The notes under the pieces: generated by a model | What the model was told of the DNA's origin: nothing | The model's input: the letters and a program-made list of their open reading frames with translations, nothing else | Database searches by the model: none | Translations under genes and position numbers: made by a program | Assembly: GCA_963931655.1 (NCBI GenBank) | Contig: OZ007036.1 | Span: 496,001-560,000, forward strand | Source of the DNA: Butyricicoccus_B sp017886875 | GTDB lineage: Bacteria; Bacillota; Clostridia; Oscillospirales; Butyricicoccaceae | Reading direction: 5' to 3' | Length of the DNA: 64,000 nt | Shown: piece by piece, positions 9,201 through 16,442 of the stretch | Layout of the letters: every line of letters begins with the position of its first letter | Numbering within the stretch: position 1 is the first letter of the stretch

Positions 9201-11172
9201 AACTTCTATTTTAAATACTGCAAGTGTTGAAAGTATGACTGAAGCTATGTATCAAAATGTACTTGCATGGGAAGAAGAAATGTATGTTGCAAATATGGTT
9301 CAGGGCATTATTCCAGAAGATACTGAATTTAAAAATTATCAATATCCAATGGAAACCCGTCAAAATATCCGTTATATGCGAATGTTTGCAGGTGCATTTA
9401 TGTACGCAGCAGGTGAACATATAGGTGTTGAATATGGTTCATGTGCACCACTTGTACAAGGTAAACCAACAAATATGACTTCTGGACAAGCTGAAAATGG
9501 CTTATTTGGTTGGGGTATTGCTCATGAAATAGGTCATAATATGGATAAAATCGGTTATGCAGAAATAACAAATAATATCTATTCTATGGCTATGCAGGCT
9601 TGGGACGGTTCAGATATGACAACTCATATGACACGTCTTACAACTGATGGACGTTGGATTAAAATATTTGAAAAGACTGCACAGGGCAGAGAAGGCATGG
9701 CAAATGATGTATTTGTACAACTAGGTATGTATTGGCAATTACATCTTGCTTATGATAATGCTGAAAATCCACTTGCTTTTTATAATAAGTTCTTTACTGA
9801 GCTTAAAGGTAATAAATATTCAGGTTATACCAAAGACGAAAGAATTGCTCTTATTGCGTCTGAAATTACAGGCTATGATTTAAGCGAATTTTTCACTCGT
9901 TGGGGTATGAAGCTTGGTGAAAGTGCACTTTCTATAATTCAATCATATCAAGATGAAAACCGTGCAATTTGGTATTTAAATGATAAGTCAAGAAATGCTC
10001 GTCTTGACAATGTAAGTGCTAATAGTGGCACAACTTCAGTTAGCACAAGCGTTAATGAAAACACTGTAACACTTACTATTTCAAATACTGATGAAGCAAC
10101 TATTCAAGGTTATGAAATTATCAGAAATGGCGTAACAATCGGATTTACAACAACAAATACATATAAAGACAATCTAGGTGCTGCGAATAATTTAGCTTAT
10201 ACTTACAAGGTTGTTCCAGTAGATATTCTTGGTAATGTTGGTAAAGCTGTTACATCTGATGAAATTCGTATTTCTTATGATAAAACAATAGATGCAAGTT
10301 TGTATGATATGATTAAAAATGAAGATGGCACTATTATTGTTACTATGAAAGATGGTGCATCAATTCCTGTTACAGGTCTAAAGATTATAGGTGCAAATGG
10401 TTCAAATGTAACTGTTAAAGTTAAGAGTGTGTATGGAATTTCTAATGATACTGAAATAACTTCCTTAACTCAAAATAATGAGCAATTTAACAACTGGATA
10501 ATAGCTAAAGATAATGTTTCAATAACAAGTGATAATTGCAATATTTATTTTAATAAGCCAAATACAGATAGTTCTGATACACGTATTTGGACATATGATG
10601 TTGCTATTATGGAAATTTCAGGTGTTCCAGAAAATGCAACTGTTAAACTTTTAGATTATCCGGGAGATAAGGTTGATTTTTATGAAGGTTCTACAGCGGG
10701 TGTACTTAAAAATGATTACAAGTATGGTGATAACGCTGATGATATTATAAAAGCAGGTACTCTGGTTATTATTGGTACATATCGTGGTGACCCAGCTTAT
10801 AACTATGTGGAAGTTATCGCTACTTATAACACCACTTCTGAAGCTCAAGAAGCAAATGAAATTACAACTATTACTCGTCCTATGAATGGTTATACACTTA
10901 TGTTTGCAGAAATCCCAGAAGATGGTGCAGTAAGTGATACAAGTGATGGTTTCTTTATCTTTGTTCCAGATTTAGAAGCTGAAAAAGAGCTTAATAAAAC
11001 AGATGGTGTAACTGATAATTTACCACTTGAAATCAAATTAAATATGTATCGTACTGATAGTGCAGATAATACAGATAGCAAAAGACTTACAAGTGAAACC
11101 TTATGGCTAAGCTTCCCAGACGAAAATTCACTTCCACAAATCGAGTTTACAAATAATTCAGGAGTAAAATAA
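6271..11172 (+). CDS. Large secreted M60-like metallopeptidase with dockerin-like, FN3 and discoidin-like modules
   Basis: Secreted 1633-residue protein. Order: signal peptide (1-29, ends SAYA); a beta-rich module; a dockerin-like pair of Ca loops (DFNNDGIVD at 162-170, FDLDGDKDID at 192-201); two fibronectin-III domains (about 377-465 and 468-555); a discoidin/F5-8C-like domain (about 566-712); the peptidase; then further beta domains. The catalytic motif is HEIGH at 1085-1089 with downstream Glu1098 followed by ITNN, matching the M60/enhancin pattern HExxH-x(8-28)-E-xx-N. Family members cleave mucins and other glycoproteins. No transmembrane tail or LPxTG is visible, so surface retention may depend on the dockerin-like module. 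It shares one base with the next gene, an SLH protein. Confidence 0.9.
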   Translation: MNSKQIISGVLSLAMTSSICTYSIPSAYATDTQDTKIVKANNAVGEIAFTINFALPQTKAEVESRNIKLTLTKGSSSSTITLSDNNITGSLLSSDKVSISPLEISDKQFGSYNIVLSGLETGEYNLELTGDGYTNISEKVDLNQYSKHLIVSTDDGTFSLGDFNNDGIVDVYDQKMLQEVLGSKYNETIAKFDLDGDKDIDITDLSYVNRNKNLTGNVIVKETSLIADVSVETNDIIVEEGNITDIFTTNNQSAVKISSTSESSDIQIPVTLSDSGVELSEIKITTPVTDGAIKEGIAVVELANGETQEINFSQLSTEARMARAAIDNVITINLGQKVAVKKVTIKVTKVEGDVGYAAVSQVQFLKDVNINTEDTSKVKNLAASAGDKQVNLAWSAVNNVTGYTVYYGTSKDNINNTLSVSTNSATVDGLKNNTTYYFKVVATSEGWTGTESSVISATPIPAEVPGKPSNIQIKPADSSLRISWSDTKDATKYQVYYREQGSSEFIKFGNDISSTNATITGLTNDVTYEIVIKAGNQVGFGEYSDIATGKPEKEGFEMPNLPTEDRINSITSVKMGNANNVDKNLCPNFNVNQVIDNDVNTYWVAGDWWLDSSFTYTFDTPQDMNYAILVPYLSDKHKKVIKTYSVVARDAEGNIVSEVTNRSARLTSDNYIILTFPQAKNIKTLTISLAEVEGGGARVSISEMAFYKSSTLADDIANLFADNAFTSLKPDVQLSDIEALEEKLNATSSYYMDIERLRDEINLAKDLYSSDNSSLGLIKNDFVSRSAGNDNSKFGQSASALQPIGITAKANSNIAIYAEIPEGEDVYIVPTQYYGESGVWKGNAIKLENGRNYITIPQIGNLSATRGGALYLTYSGNNADDIKIHVRGNSNEVFNTPILDLSNWYNMSVEDRKTTISTYITELQNYVDNMNVNDLPLSIRNATEIATPSILLSMPADQILNGLVNAGTSKNNIYNNLTSILNTASVESMTEAMYQNVLAWEEEMYVANMVQGIIPEDTEFKNYQYPMETRQNIRYMRMFAGAFMYAAGEHIGVEYGSCAPLVQGKPTNMTSGQAENGLFGWGIAHEIGHNMDKIGYAEITNNIYSMAMQAWDGSDMTTHMTRLTTDGRWIKIFEKTAQGREGMANDVFVQLGMYWQLHLAYDNAENPLAFYNKFFTELKGNKYSGYTKDERIALIASEITGYDLSEFFTRWGMKLGESALSIIQSYQDENRAIWYLNDKSRNARLDNVSANSGTTSVSTSVNENTVTLTISNTDEATIQGYEIIRNGVTIGFTTTNTYKDNLGAANNLAYTYKVVPVDILGNVGKAVTSDEIRISYDKTIDASLYDMIKNEDGTIIVTMKDGASIPVTGLKIIGANGSNVTVKVKSVYGISNDTEITSLTQNNEQFNNWIIAKDNVSITSDNCNIYFNKPNTDSSDTRIWTYDVAIMEISGVPENATVKLLDYPGDKVDFYEGSTAGVLKNDYKYGDNADDIIKAGTLVIIGTYRGDPAYNYVEVIATYNTTSEAQEANEITTITRPMNGYTLMFAEIPEDGAVSDTSDGFFIFVPDLEAEKELNKTDGVTDNLPLEIKLNMYRTDSADNTDSKRLTSETLWLSFPDENSLPQIEFTNNSGVK

Positions 11173-12419
11173 TGAACAAATTTCGCTCATTAGTTATTAG
11201 TGCTATTATGGCAGCTATGGCGATACCCGTTGCATATGCAGCGGGTACACCAAGCTTAAATATCCCAGCCAATGAAAGCACTCAACAATCTGTAAGTTTT
11301 AATAATATATCAAGTGATGTTAAAAACTTACAAGTAACTATTAATTTAGAAACTTACAACAAAGAACAAACTTATAATTTTTATAGCGATTTATCAAAGA
11401 TTGCAGGTGTTGAAGTTTTTTATAAACAAATCTCAGCTAATAGTATTACAATTTATATAACATCAAATATCAATCCATTAACTACTACAGGTAATATTAA
11501 TCTTGGTACTATTGAGGCTAACGAAAGTTTTAAAATTACAAGTGCTACCAATATGAAAACAACTGATGGAATTAATTCTCAAACTCCTTCAATGGATAAT
11601 AGCACAGGTGATAATGATAACTCCAATGATTTAGATGATTCTAACAATTCAAGCGGCTCAACTGATTCAGACAATTCCAATAATTCAAATGGCTCAACTG
11701 ATTCAGATGGTTCAGATAATTCTAATAATTCATCAAATGGTTCAGATAACTCAAGCGGCTCTAATAACTCAAACGGTTCAAATAGTTCCAGTGGTTCTAA
11801 TAATTCAGGCAATTCTAACAATAATAACTCCAATGATAATACAGATAACGAGCCTGAAAATACGGAAACTACTATTCAATTTACAGATGTAAATGAAAAT
11901 GATTGGTATTATGACGCTGTAAAATATGTATATGTTAATGGTCTTATGTCTGGTGTATCTGATACAACATTTGCACCTAATGCAAATACAACCAGAGGTA
12001 TGATTGTAACCGTATTATATCGTATGGAAAATCAACCAAATGTAACTATTGATAATTCATTTAAAGATGTAAAATCAACAGATTATTATGGTAATGCTAT
12101 TTACTGGGCAAAACAAAATAATATTGTATCTGGTTACAACTCAACAACATTCGCACCTAATGACAATATCACAAGAGAACAAATGGCAGCTATATTATAT
12201 CGTTATGCAGCTTATAAAGGTTATTCAGTAGATAAAACATCTGATTTATCTAATTTTAATGATACATCTAATATAAGCAACTATGCTTTAACACCTATTA
12301 AATGGGCTGTTTCATCTGGACTCATTTCTGGCATGGGTGATAGTACTATCTCTCCACTAGGAAATGCATCTCGTGCACAGATTGCAACTATTTTAATGCG
12401 TTTTATTGAAAATCTATAA
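11172..12419 (+). CDS. SLH-domain surface protein, possible anchor for the upstream peptidase
   Basis: Secreted 415-residue protein: signal peptide (1-23, ends VAYA), an N-terminal beta-rich domain of about 105 residues, a Ser/Asn/Gly/Asp linker of about 95 residues, and three SLH repeats from residue 237 (FTDVNENDWYYDAVKYV, FKDVKSTDYYGNAIYWA, and a third starting near 355). SLH repeats bind pyruvylated secondary cell-wall polymer. The start overlaps the stop of the peptidase gene (TAATG), implying translational coupling. The N-terminal domain has the size and strand content of a short cohesin, but I see no decisive cohesin signature. If it binds the peptidase dockerin, the pair would form a two-protein surface complex. 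Confidence 0.9.
   Translation: MNKFRSLVISAIMAAMAIPVAYAAGTPSLNIPANESTQQSVSFNNISSDVKNLQVTINLETYNKEQTYNFYSDLSKIAGVEVFYKQISANSITIYITSNINPLTTTGNINLGTIEANESFKITSATNMKTTDGINSQTPSMDNSTGDNDNSNDLDDSNNSSGSTDSDNSNNSNGSTDSDGSDNSNNSSNGSDNSSGSNNSNGSNSSSGSNNSGNSNNNNSNDNTDNEPENTETTIQFTDVNENDWYYDAVKYVYVNGLMSGVSDTTFAPNANTTRGMIVTVLYRMENQPNVTIDNSFKDVKSTDYYGNAIYWAKQNNIVSGYNSTTFAPNDNITREQMAAILYRYAAYKGYSVDKTSDLSNFNDTSNISNYALTPIKWAVSSGLISGMGDSTISPLGNASRAQIATILMRFIENL
11590..11860 (+). repeat. Low-complexity Ser/Asn/Asp/Gly codon repeats encoding a linker
   Basis: Degenerate tandem units built on codons for SDNSN and SNGS (for example repeated gattcagacaat and tcaaatggttca-like blocks) encode the flexible spacer between the N-terminal domain and the SLH repeats. 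Such tracts commonly vary in length between strains. Confidence 0.8.
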
Positions 12420-12420
12420 A

Positions 12421-12450
12421 AAAACGTCGGAAATTTTTTCCGACGTTTTT
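12421..12450 (+). terminator. Intrinsic terminator of the peptidase/SLH operon
   Basis: A 13-bp perfect stem (12421-12433 with 12437-12449, core ACGTCGGAAA) with a 3-nt loop and a T-run, starting one base after the SLH stop codon. Confidence 0.92.
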
Positions 12451-12504
12451 ATTATACAACTATTATACAATTTTATGGTATATGTTTTGTTGGGGTGAGA
12501 TATA

Positions 12505-12675
12505 ATGTTCAAGATTATTAAGACTATTATTGTATTTGCTGTTGCGGTTTATATTGCTTCTATTACACCTATATATTTAATAAAACCATTATATTTAGTT
12601 ATAAATCCAATAATAGCTATATTAGCGATATGTCTTTTTATTAAAATTTGGTCAAACAAAAACCCTAAGCACTAA
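12505..12675 (+). CDS. Small membrane protein of 56 residues
   Basis: Short open frame starting ATG 12505 with GGGGTGAG 5-8 bases upstream. It begins MFKIIKTIIVFAVAVYI, has two hydrophobic segments (approximately 5-20 and 24-46) separated by a short Pro-containing turn, and ends in a basic tail SNKNPKH. I do not recognise a family. It lies alone between the SLH operon terminator and the tRNA gene. Its last codons fall inside the inverted repeat that terminates the tRNA from the other strand. Good ribosome site and membrane-protein composition argue for a real gene, but there is no conservation evidence here. Confidence 0.5.
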   Translation: MFKIIKTIIVFAVAVYIASITPIYLIKPLYLVINPIIAILAICLFIKIWSNKNPKH

Positions 12676-12686
12676 AGCTTAGGGTT
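12654..12686 (-). terminator. Terminator of tRNA-Leu
   Basis: On the minus strand a 10-bp stem AACCCTAAGC/GCTTAGGGTT with a 6-nt loop is followed by TTTTTGTTTG, 6 bases past the 3' end of the tRNA gene. On the + strand it lacks a proper T-run. Confidence 0.75.
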
Positions 12687-12692
12687 AATTTA

Positions 12693-12779
12693 TGGTGCCG
12701 GTGACCGGACTCGAACCGGTACGGTGTCGCCACCGGTGGATTTTGAGTCCACTACGTCTACCAATTTCATCACACCGGC
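12693..12779 (-). tRNA. tRNA-Leu (anticodon CAA)
   Basis: 87-nt class II tRNA. The acceptor arms GCCGGTG (from 12779) and CACCGGC pair fully, the discriminator is A and CCA is encoded. The anticodon stem GTGGA/TCCAC closes the loop CTCAAAA, giving anticodon CAA for UUG codons. A long variable arm CGGTG-GCGA-CACCG and T-loop TTCGAGT are as expected for tRNA-Leu. Confidence 0.95.
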
Positions 12780-12874
12780 ATGTAACAAAATATATTATAA
12801 AGTATTTATTTAAAAAAAGCAAGAGAAATTTTAAATTATATGATAAAATAATTAGAAAAAAGGAGTTTTTTATT

Positions 12875-13432
12875 ATGCCACTTAATACACTTGGTATAGC
12901 ACATGATTTTTTAAACAGAACAGTAAAAACAGGTGATTTTTGTATAGATGCAACAGCAGGCAAGGGGAGAGATACTGAATTACTTTGCAGACTTGTAGGT
13001 GAAACTGGTAAAGTATTAGCATTCGATATACAACCAGAGTCAATAATTCAAACAAAAGAAAGACTTCAAAAAGCAGGATTACAGAATTTTGAAACTGTGC
13101 TTGATAGTCACAGCAATATGTTAAACTATGCTGATAATGAAAGTGTTGATTGTATTGTTTTTAATTTTGGAAGACTTCCAAACGGAAACCCTAATATATT
13201 TACAACTGAAAAAACATCTATTCCAGCAATACAAGCTGGTCTTTTATTACTTAAGGCAGGAGGTGTTATGAGTTTATCCATTTATTATGGCGGTGTAAAT
13301 GGATACAATGAACGTGATAGCCTACTTGAATATTTAAAATCACTTGATGATAAAAAATATAGTGTTTTATTATCATCATGGCATAATAGACCAAATAACC
13401 CACCAATTTCGGCTATTATATGGAAACATTAA
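12875..13432 (+). CDS. mnmM: Class I SAM methyltransferase, MnmM (YtqB) family
   Basis: 185-residue methyltransferase. Motif I is IDATAGKGRDTELL (about residues 23-36), with LAFDIQPE as the acidic ribose-binding strand, FNFGRLPNGN as motif IV, and a C-terminal HNRPNNPP. This is the PF06962 pattern annotated as rRNA methylase; its B. subtilis member YtqB was later identified as MnmM, which methylates nm5s2U to mnm5s2U at tRNA position 34. The frame is open upstream through the tRNA, but ATG 12875 has AAGGAG about 10 nt before it and is the start. It ends 4 bases inside the convergent SLOG gene. Confidence 0.85.
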   Translation: MPLNTLGIAHDFLNRTVKTGDFCIDATAGKGRDTELLCRLVGETGKVLAFDIQPESIIQTKERLQKAGLQNFETVLDSHSNMLNYADNESVDCIVFNFGRLPNGNPNIFTTEKTSIPAIQAGLLLLKAGGVMSLSIYYGGVNGYNERDSLLEYLKSLDDKKYSVLLSSWHNRPNNPPISAIIWKH

Positions 13433-13944
13433 TATATTCTCATTTGTTGCTCATATAAATTGTCTATTTCAAGCCCTTTACGTTTTGCACATCTAAGTGT
13501 AAAAGATGTGCCTCCTTCCGTACCATCAAACCAGCAAATTAGTCTTGAACTTCCATCAACCATAAATTTATTTCTGGCATAAAAACAATTAGGTGTATAT
13601 TGTTTTGCAATGGAATAAACATAATCTGATTTTAGAATAATATTATTATATTGTTTTTTTAAATTATCAGACCAATATAAATTTTGTTCATCAAAAGGTA
13701 TAGCACAAAATAGTTTTATTGGATAAATCTTTTTGAGTTTTATAACTTGCTCGGCTGCCCATAGGTCAAACCCTCTACTCATTCCACTTATAAAGAATAA
13801 ATACCCGCTTTTATATGCTCTTATTATAGCTTCTTGTATTGAATTTGCTACTTCTTCAGGCGGAAAGCCATTTGGCAAATCCCAACCTTTAACTTTTTCA
13901 GGTCTATATCCTGCAAAACAGCAGGTTTGCAACGGATTTAACAT
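13429..13944 (-). CDS. SLOG-superfamily protein (DUF1273/YpsA-like)
   Basis: 171-residue protein of the YpsA/DUF1273 group of Rossmann-like SLOG proteins, thought to bind nucleotides or ADP-ribose-type ligands. The N-terminal CCFAGYRPEKV corresponds to the family CxTGHRPxK motif, and FFISGMSRGFDLWAAE is the typical second motif. GTG 13953 would extend it, but ATG 13944 has AAGGTG at good spacing. It converges on mnmM with overlapping stop codons. Function unknown; YpsA itself has been linked to cell division and stress in Bacillus. Confidence 0.8.
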   Translation of the reverse strand: MLNPLQTCCFAGYRPEKVKGWDLPNGFPPEEVANSIQEAIIRAYKSGYLFFISGMSRGFDLWAAEQVIKLKKIYPIKLFCAIPFDEQNLYWSDNLKKQYNNIILKSDYVYSIAKQYTPNCFYARNKFMVDGSSRLICWFDGTEGGTSFTLRCAKRKGLEIDNLYEQQMRIY

Positions 13945-14102
13945 ATTTTTCACCTTTTAATTTAAATCAAACATTTGTTCGTAATTAGTATATCAATATT
14001 TATATATAAAATCAAGTCGAACTATGTATGATGAAAAATAATTGTAAATAGTAAATAATTTTGATAAAATATAAGCATATTTATTTAAAAAGGGGAATGT
14101 AA

Positions 14103-14924
14103 ATGTTATTTGGACATAATGGTATAATACGCAGAGTTGTTAGACAATATTTCAAACTTGGTATATCACAATCTGCTGCTGAGTTATCATATTTTCTTTT
14201 ATTTTCATTTTGCCCTATACTAATGTTTTTAACAGCTGCACTTGCTAGAATAAATTTATCAGAAGAAACAATATATACTTTTACTCAATTACTACCTAAA
14301 AGTATTCAAACTATGATTAAAGGATATATAGATTATATATCCAATGAACCAAGTATAAGACCTATGCTTGTGGGCACATTATTAACACTTTATTTTCTTT
14401 CAAGAGCAGTTAGGTCTATGATGTATACAATACATCAAATATATGATATAGAAGACCATAAAACTATATTATATAGATGGATAATGTCATTTGTATTTAC
14501 ATGCGGATTTTTGCTTGCTATTATTGGTACCCTTTTACTTGTGATTTTTGGAAGAATGGCACTTAACTTTATAAGAACGTGGCTTCCAATATCATATAAT
14601 ATAACAGATTATCTTGCTAGTATGTCAATGCCAGTTGCCGTATGTATTATATTTATTTTTGTATTGCTTGTTAATAAATTAATGCCTGCTATAAAACTTA
14701 AATTCTCTCAAATTTTACCTGGAGCTTTGTTTTCTTTTGTTGCATGGTTTATTATTTCAGGTGCATTTTCCTTTTATGTGAATAATATAGCAAGATATTC
14801 TTTACTATATGGTTCACTTGGTGCTATTATTATCCTTATGCTATGGCTATATATGACAAGCATTACCTTGCTTTTAGGCCCGCTTTTAAATCGAATTTTG
14901 CTTAAAAAAGATGATACCCATTAA
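14103..14924 (+). CDS. YihY/BrkB-family integral membrane protein
   Basis: 273-residue membrane protein with about six transmembrane segments. Family marks are the early AAELSYFLLFSFCPILMF and the C-terminal YGSLGAIIILMLWLY. The family is still often mislabelled RNase BN, an activity now assigned elsewhere, and its function is uncertain. A GGGGAATGTAA stretch precedes ATG 14103. The stop codon lies inside the terminator hairpin. It is a single-gene unit convergent with cutC. Confidence 0.88.
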   Translation: MLFGHNGIIRRVVRQYFKLGISQSAAELSYFLLFSFCPILMFLTAALARINLSEETIYTFTQLLPKSIQTMIKGYIDYISNEPSIRPMLVGTLLTLYFLSRAVRSMMYTIHQIYDIEDHKTILYRWIMSFVFTCGFLLAIIGTLLLVIFGRMALNFIRTWLPISYNITDYLASMSMPVAVCIIFIFVLLVNKLMPAIKLKFSQILPGALFSFVAWFIISGAFSFYVNNIARYSLLYGSLGAIIILMLWLYMTSITLLLGPLLNRILLKKDDTH

Positions 14925-14939
14925 AGGGTATCATCTTTT
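14906..14939. terminator. Bidirectional terminator overlapping both coding ends
   Basis: A 14-bp perfect stem (14906-14919 with 14926-14939, core AGATGATACCC) with flanking A and T tracts contains the stop codon of the YihY gene and the last codons of cutC. Economical convergent arrangement. Confidence 0.85.
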
Positions 14940-15680
14940 ATTTTCAAGAACAGCTCTAGCCATTTTTATTTTATTAATATCTGTTTGCCATATTTGATAT
15001 TCACTTATATTTTCAAGTCCCATAAAAACATCTTTATTTTTATATTTCATTTTGCTTTGTAAAACACTTTTGCCTGACATATGGAAACTTTTAAGTTTAG
15101 GTATTTCATCAAGCAATAACTTAATACTATTAGCATCTATTCCTGCACCTGCTAAGATTTCTATATTTTCTGCATTAGCACATAGTTGTTTTATAAGCTC
15201 TTTGCCTTCATAAGCACTATTTTTTGCACCTGATGTTAAAATAGTGCTTATTCCAAGTTTTTTGGCTTGTTCTAATGCTTTCATTGGATTTGAACATACA
15301 TCAAATGCTCTATGAAGTGTTATAACTAAATCACCTGCTGTATATATAAACTTTTCCATAGATTTTACATCTAAATCACCATCTGGATTTAAACAGCCTA
15401 TAACAATACCATCTGCACCTAAATTTTTAAATGTGTTTATTTCATCATTTAATACATCTATTTCATAGTTTGTATAATAAAAGTCACCAAAACGAGGTCT
15501 AAGAAGAACACGAATAGGCAAATTTACATATTTTTTTATCTGATTAAATAGGGAAGGACTTGGAGAAGTGCCACCTATAATTAAATTAGAACATAATTCT
15601 AAACGAGTTGCACCGCCTTTTTCAGCCGCAATAGCTGATTGTACACTATCAACGCAACATTCAAGAGTAAAATTTTCCAT
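14931..15680 (-). CDS. cutC: CutC-family copper homeostasis protein
   Basis: 249-residue TIM-barrel protein. The family pattern is complete: LECCVDSVQSAIAAEKGGA at the N-terminus, then RLELCSNLIIGGTSPS, IRVLLRPRFGDF, LVITLHRAFDVC and ILTSGAKNSAYEG. CutC was named for copper tolerance in E. coli, but its biochemical activity is unsettled. The gene stands alone, with a ribosome site AAAGGAG just upstream of the start. No copper-related neighbours are present. Confidence 0.92.
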   Translation of the reverse strand: MENFTLECCVDSVQSAIAAEKGGATRLELCSNLIIGGTSPSPSLFNQIKKYVNLPIRVLLRPRFGDFYYTNYEIDVLNDEINTFKNLGADGIVIGCLNPDGDLDVKSMEKFIYTAGDLVITLHRAFDVCSNPMKALEQAKKLGISTILTSGAKNSAYEGKELIKQLCANAENIEILAGAGIDANSIKLLLDEIPKLKSFHMSGKSVLQSKMKYKNKDVFMGLENISEYQIWQTDINKIKMARAVLENKR

Positions 15681-15741
15681 TTGTTATTTCTCCTTTTTGT
15701 TTATATTATCATACTGTATTACACTTGTATATATTTTTATT

Positions 15742-15775
15742 ATTGTAAACTTATTTTTAAATTATAGTTGACAAT
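15742..15775 (+). promoter_or_regulatory. BirA-like operator upstream of bioY
   Basis: Half-sites ATTGTAAAC (15742-15750) and GTTGACAAT (15767-15775) form an inverted repeat matching at 8 of 9 positions with a 16-bp spacer. This resembles the biotin repressor BirA operator (TTGTAAAC-N14-16-GTTTACAA). The right half overlaps the -35 box. A third lone half-site GGTTTACAAT lies at 15809-15818, just before the start codon. Confidence 0.6.
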
Positions 15776-15796
15776 AGCTCGAAAATAGTTTACTAT
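15768..15796 (+). promoter_or_regulatory. bioY promoter
   Basis: TTGACA at 15768-15773, a 17-nt spacer and TACTAT at 15791-15796. AAAGGGG at 15804-15810 is the ribosome site for ATG 15820. Overlap of the -35 box with the operator allows repression by biotin-loaded BirA. Confidence 0.75.
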
Positions 15797-15819
15797 ATTT
15801 ACGAAAGGGGTTTACAATT

Positions 15820-16401
15820 ATGCAAAAGACATCAACAAAACAATTAACTCTTTGTACTTTATTTACAGCACTTGCAGCCGTTGGGGCATTTCTTAAAATT
15901 CCAATGCCACTTTGCCCAATAACTTTACAATTCTTATTTACTAATTTAGCAGGGCTGATTTTAGGTAAGCGTTTAGGCGGAGCAGCAATAAGTGCTTATG
16001 TAATTATAGGTCTGTTAGGTCTGCCAATTTTTACAGGCGGTGGGGGAATAGGTTACATATTTCAGCCTACATTTGGTTTTTTGGTTATGTTTGCTATTGG
16101 TGCGGCTGCCGCTGGCTGGTTTGTTGAAAAATTCGGAGCAGGAAAATGGCAATGGTTTGCAGCTAGTATGTTAAATCTTATTCTTGTTTTTGTTTTTGGT
16201 ACAATCTATTATATTTGGATTACAAATTTCTATTTACAAAGCGGAAAAAATATTCTAGATTTAATAATTGCTTGTGCTATTTTGCCATTACCAGGTGATA
16301 TCTTGCTTTGTGTGGTTAGCACAATGATTTTAAAACGTATAACACCTGCTGTTTCTTCTTTTTGGACTATTCCTGGAACAAATAAAAAAGTTAACGCATA
16401 A
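15820..16401 (+). CDS. bioY: Biotin transporter BioY (S component)
   Basis: 193-residue membrane protein, the substrate-capture unit of an ECF-type biotin importer. About six hydrophobic helices; family motifs include LGAFLKIPMPLCPITLQFLF-like N-terminus, the GLILGKRLGG loop, GLPIFTGGGGIGY and the C-terminal LPGDILLCV. No energy-coupling ATPase or T-component lies nearby, so it may use shared ECF modules or act alone. An operator-like repeat suggests control by biotin. Single-gene unit ending in a strong terminator. Confidence 0.95.
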   Translation: MQKTSTKQLTLCTLFTALAAVGAFLKIPMPLCPITLQFLFTNLAGLILGKRLGGAAISAYVIIGLLGLPIFTGGGGIGYIFQPTFGFLVMFAIGAAAAGWFVEKFGAGKWQWFAASMLNLILVFVFGTIYYIWITNFYLQSGKNILDLIIACAILPLPGDILLCVVSTMILKRITPAVSSFWTIPGTNKKVNA

Positions 16402-16404
16402 AAG

Positions 16405-16440
16405 AAAGAGAGTTTCATTTTTTGAAACTCTCTTTTATAA
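16405..16440. terminator. Bidirectional terminator between bioY and carB
   Basis: A 13-bp stem (16405-16417 with 16423-16435, core GAGAGTTTCA) with 5-nt T loop and flanking A/T tracts closes bioY rightward and the pyr operon leftward. Confidence 0.9.
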
Positions 16441-16442
16441 TA

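Noticed and set aside
11579..11833. Leu/Glu/Pro-rich open frame on the minus strand opposite the SLH linker
   Set aside because: It is the complement of Ser/Asn codon repeats, has no ribosome site and is a composition artefact.
11590..11860. CRISPR-like repeat array
   Set aside because: Repeats are short, degenerate, in phase with codons and inside a coding sequence, with no regular spacers.
13945..13953. GTG start for the SLOG-family protein
   Set aside because: ATG 13944 has a well-placed AAGGTG, while GTG 13953 has none.
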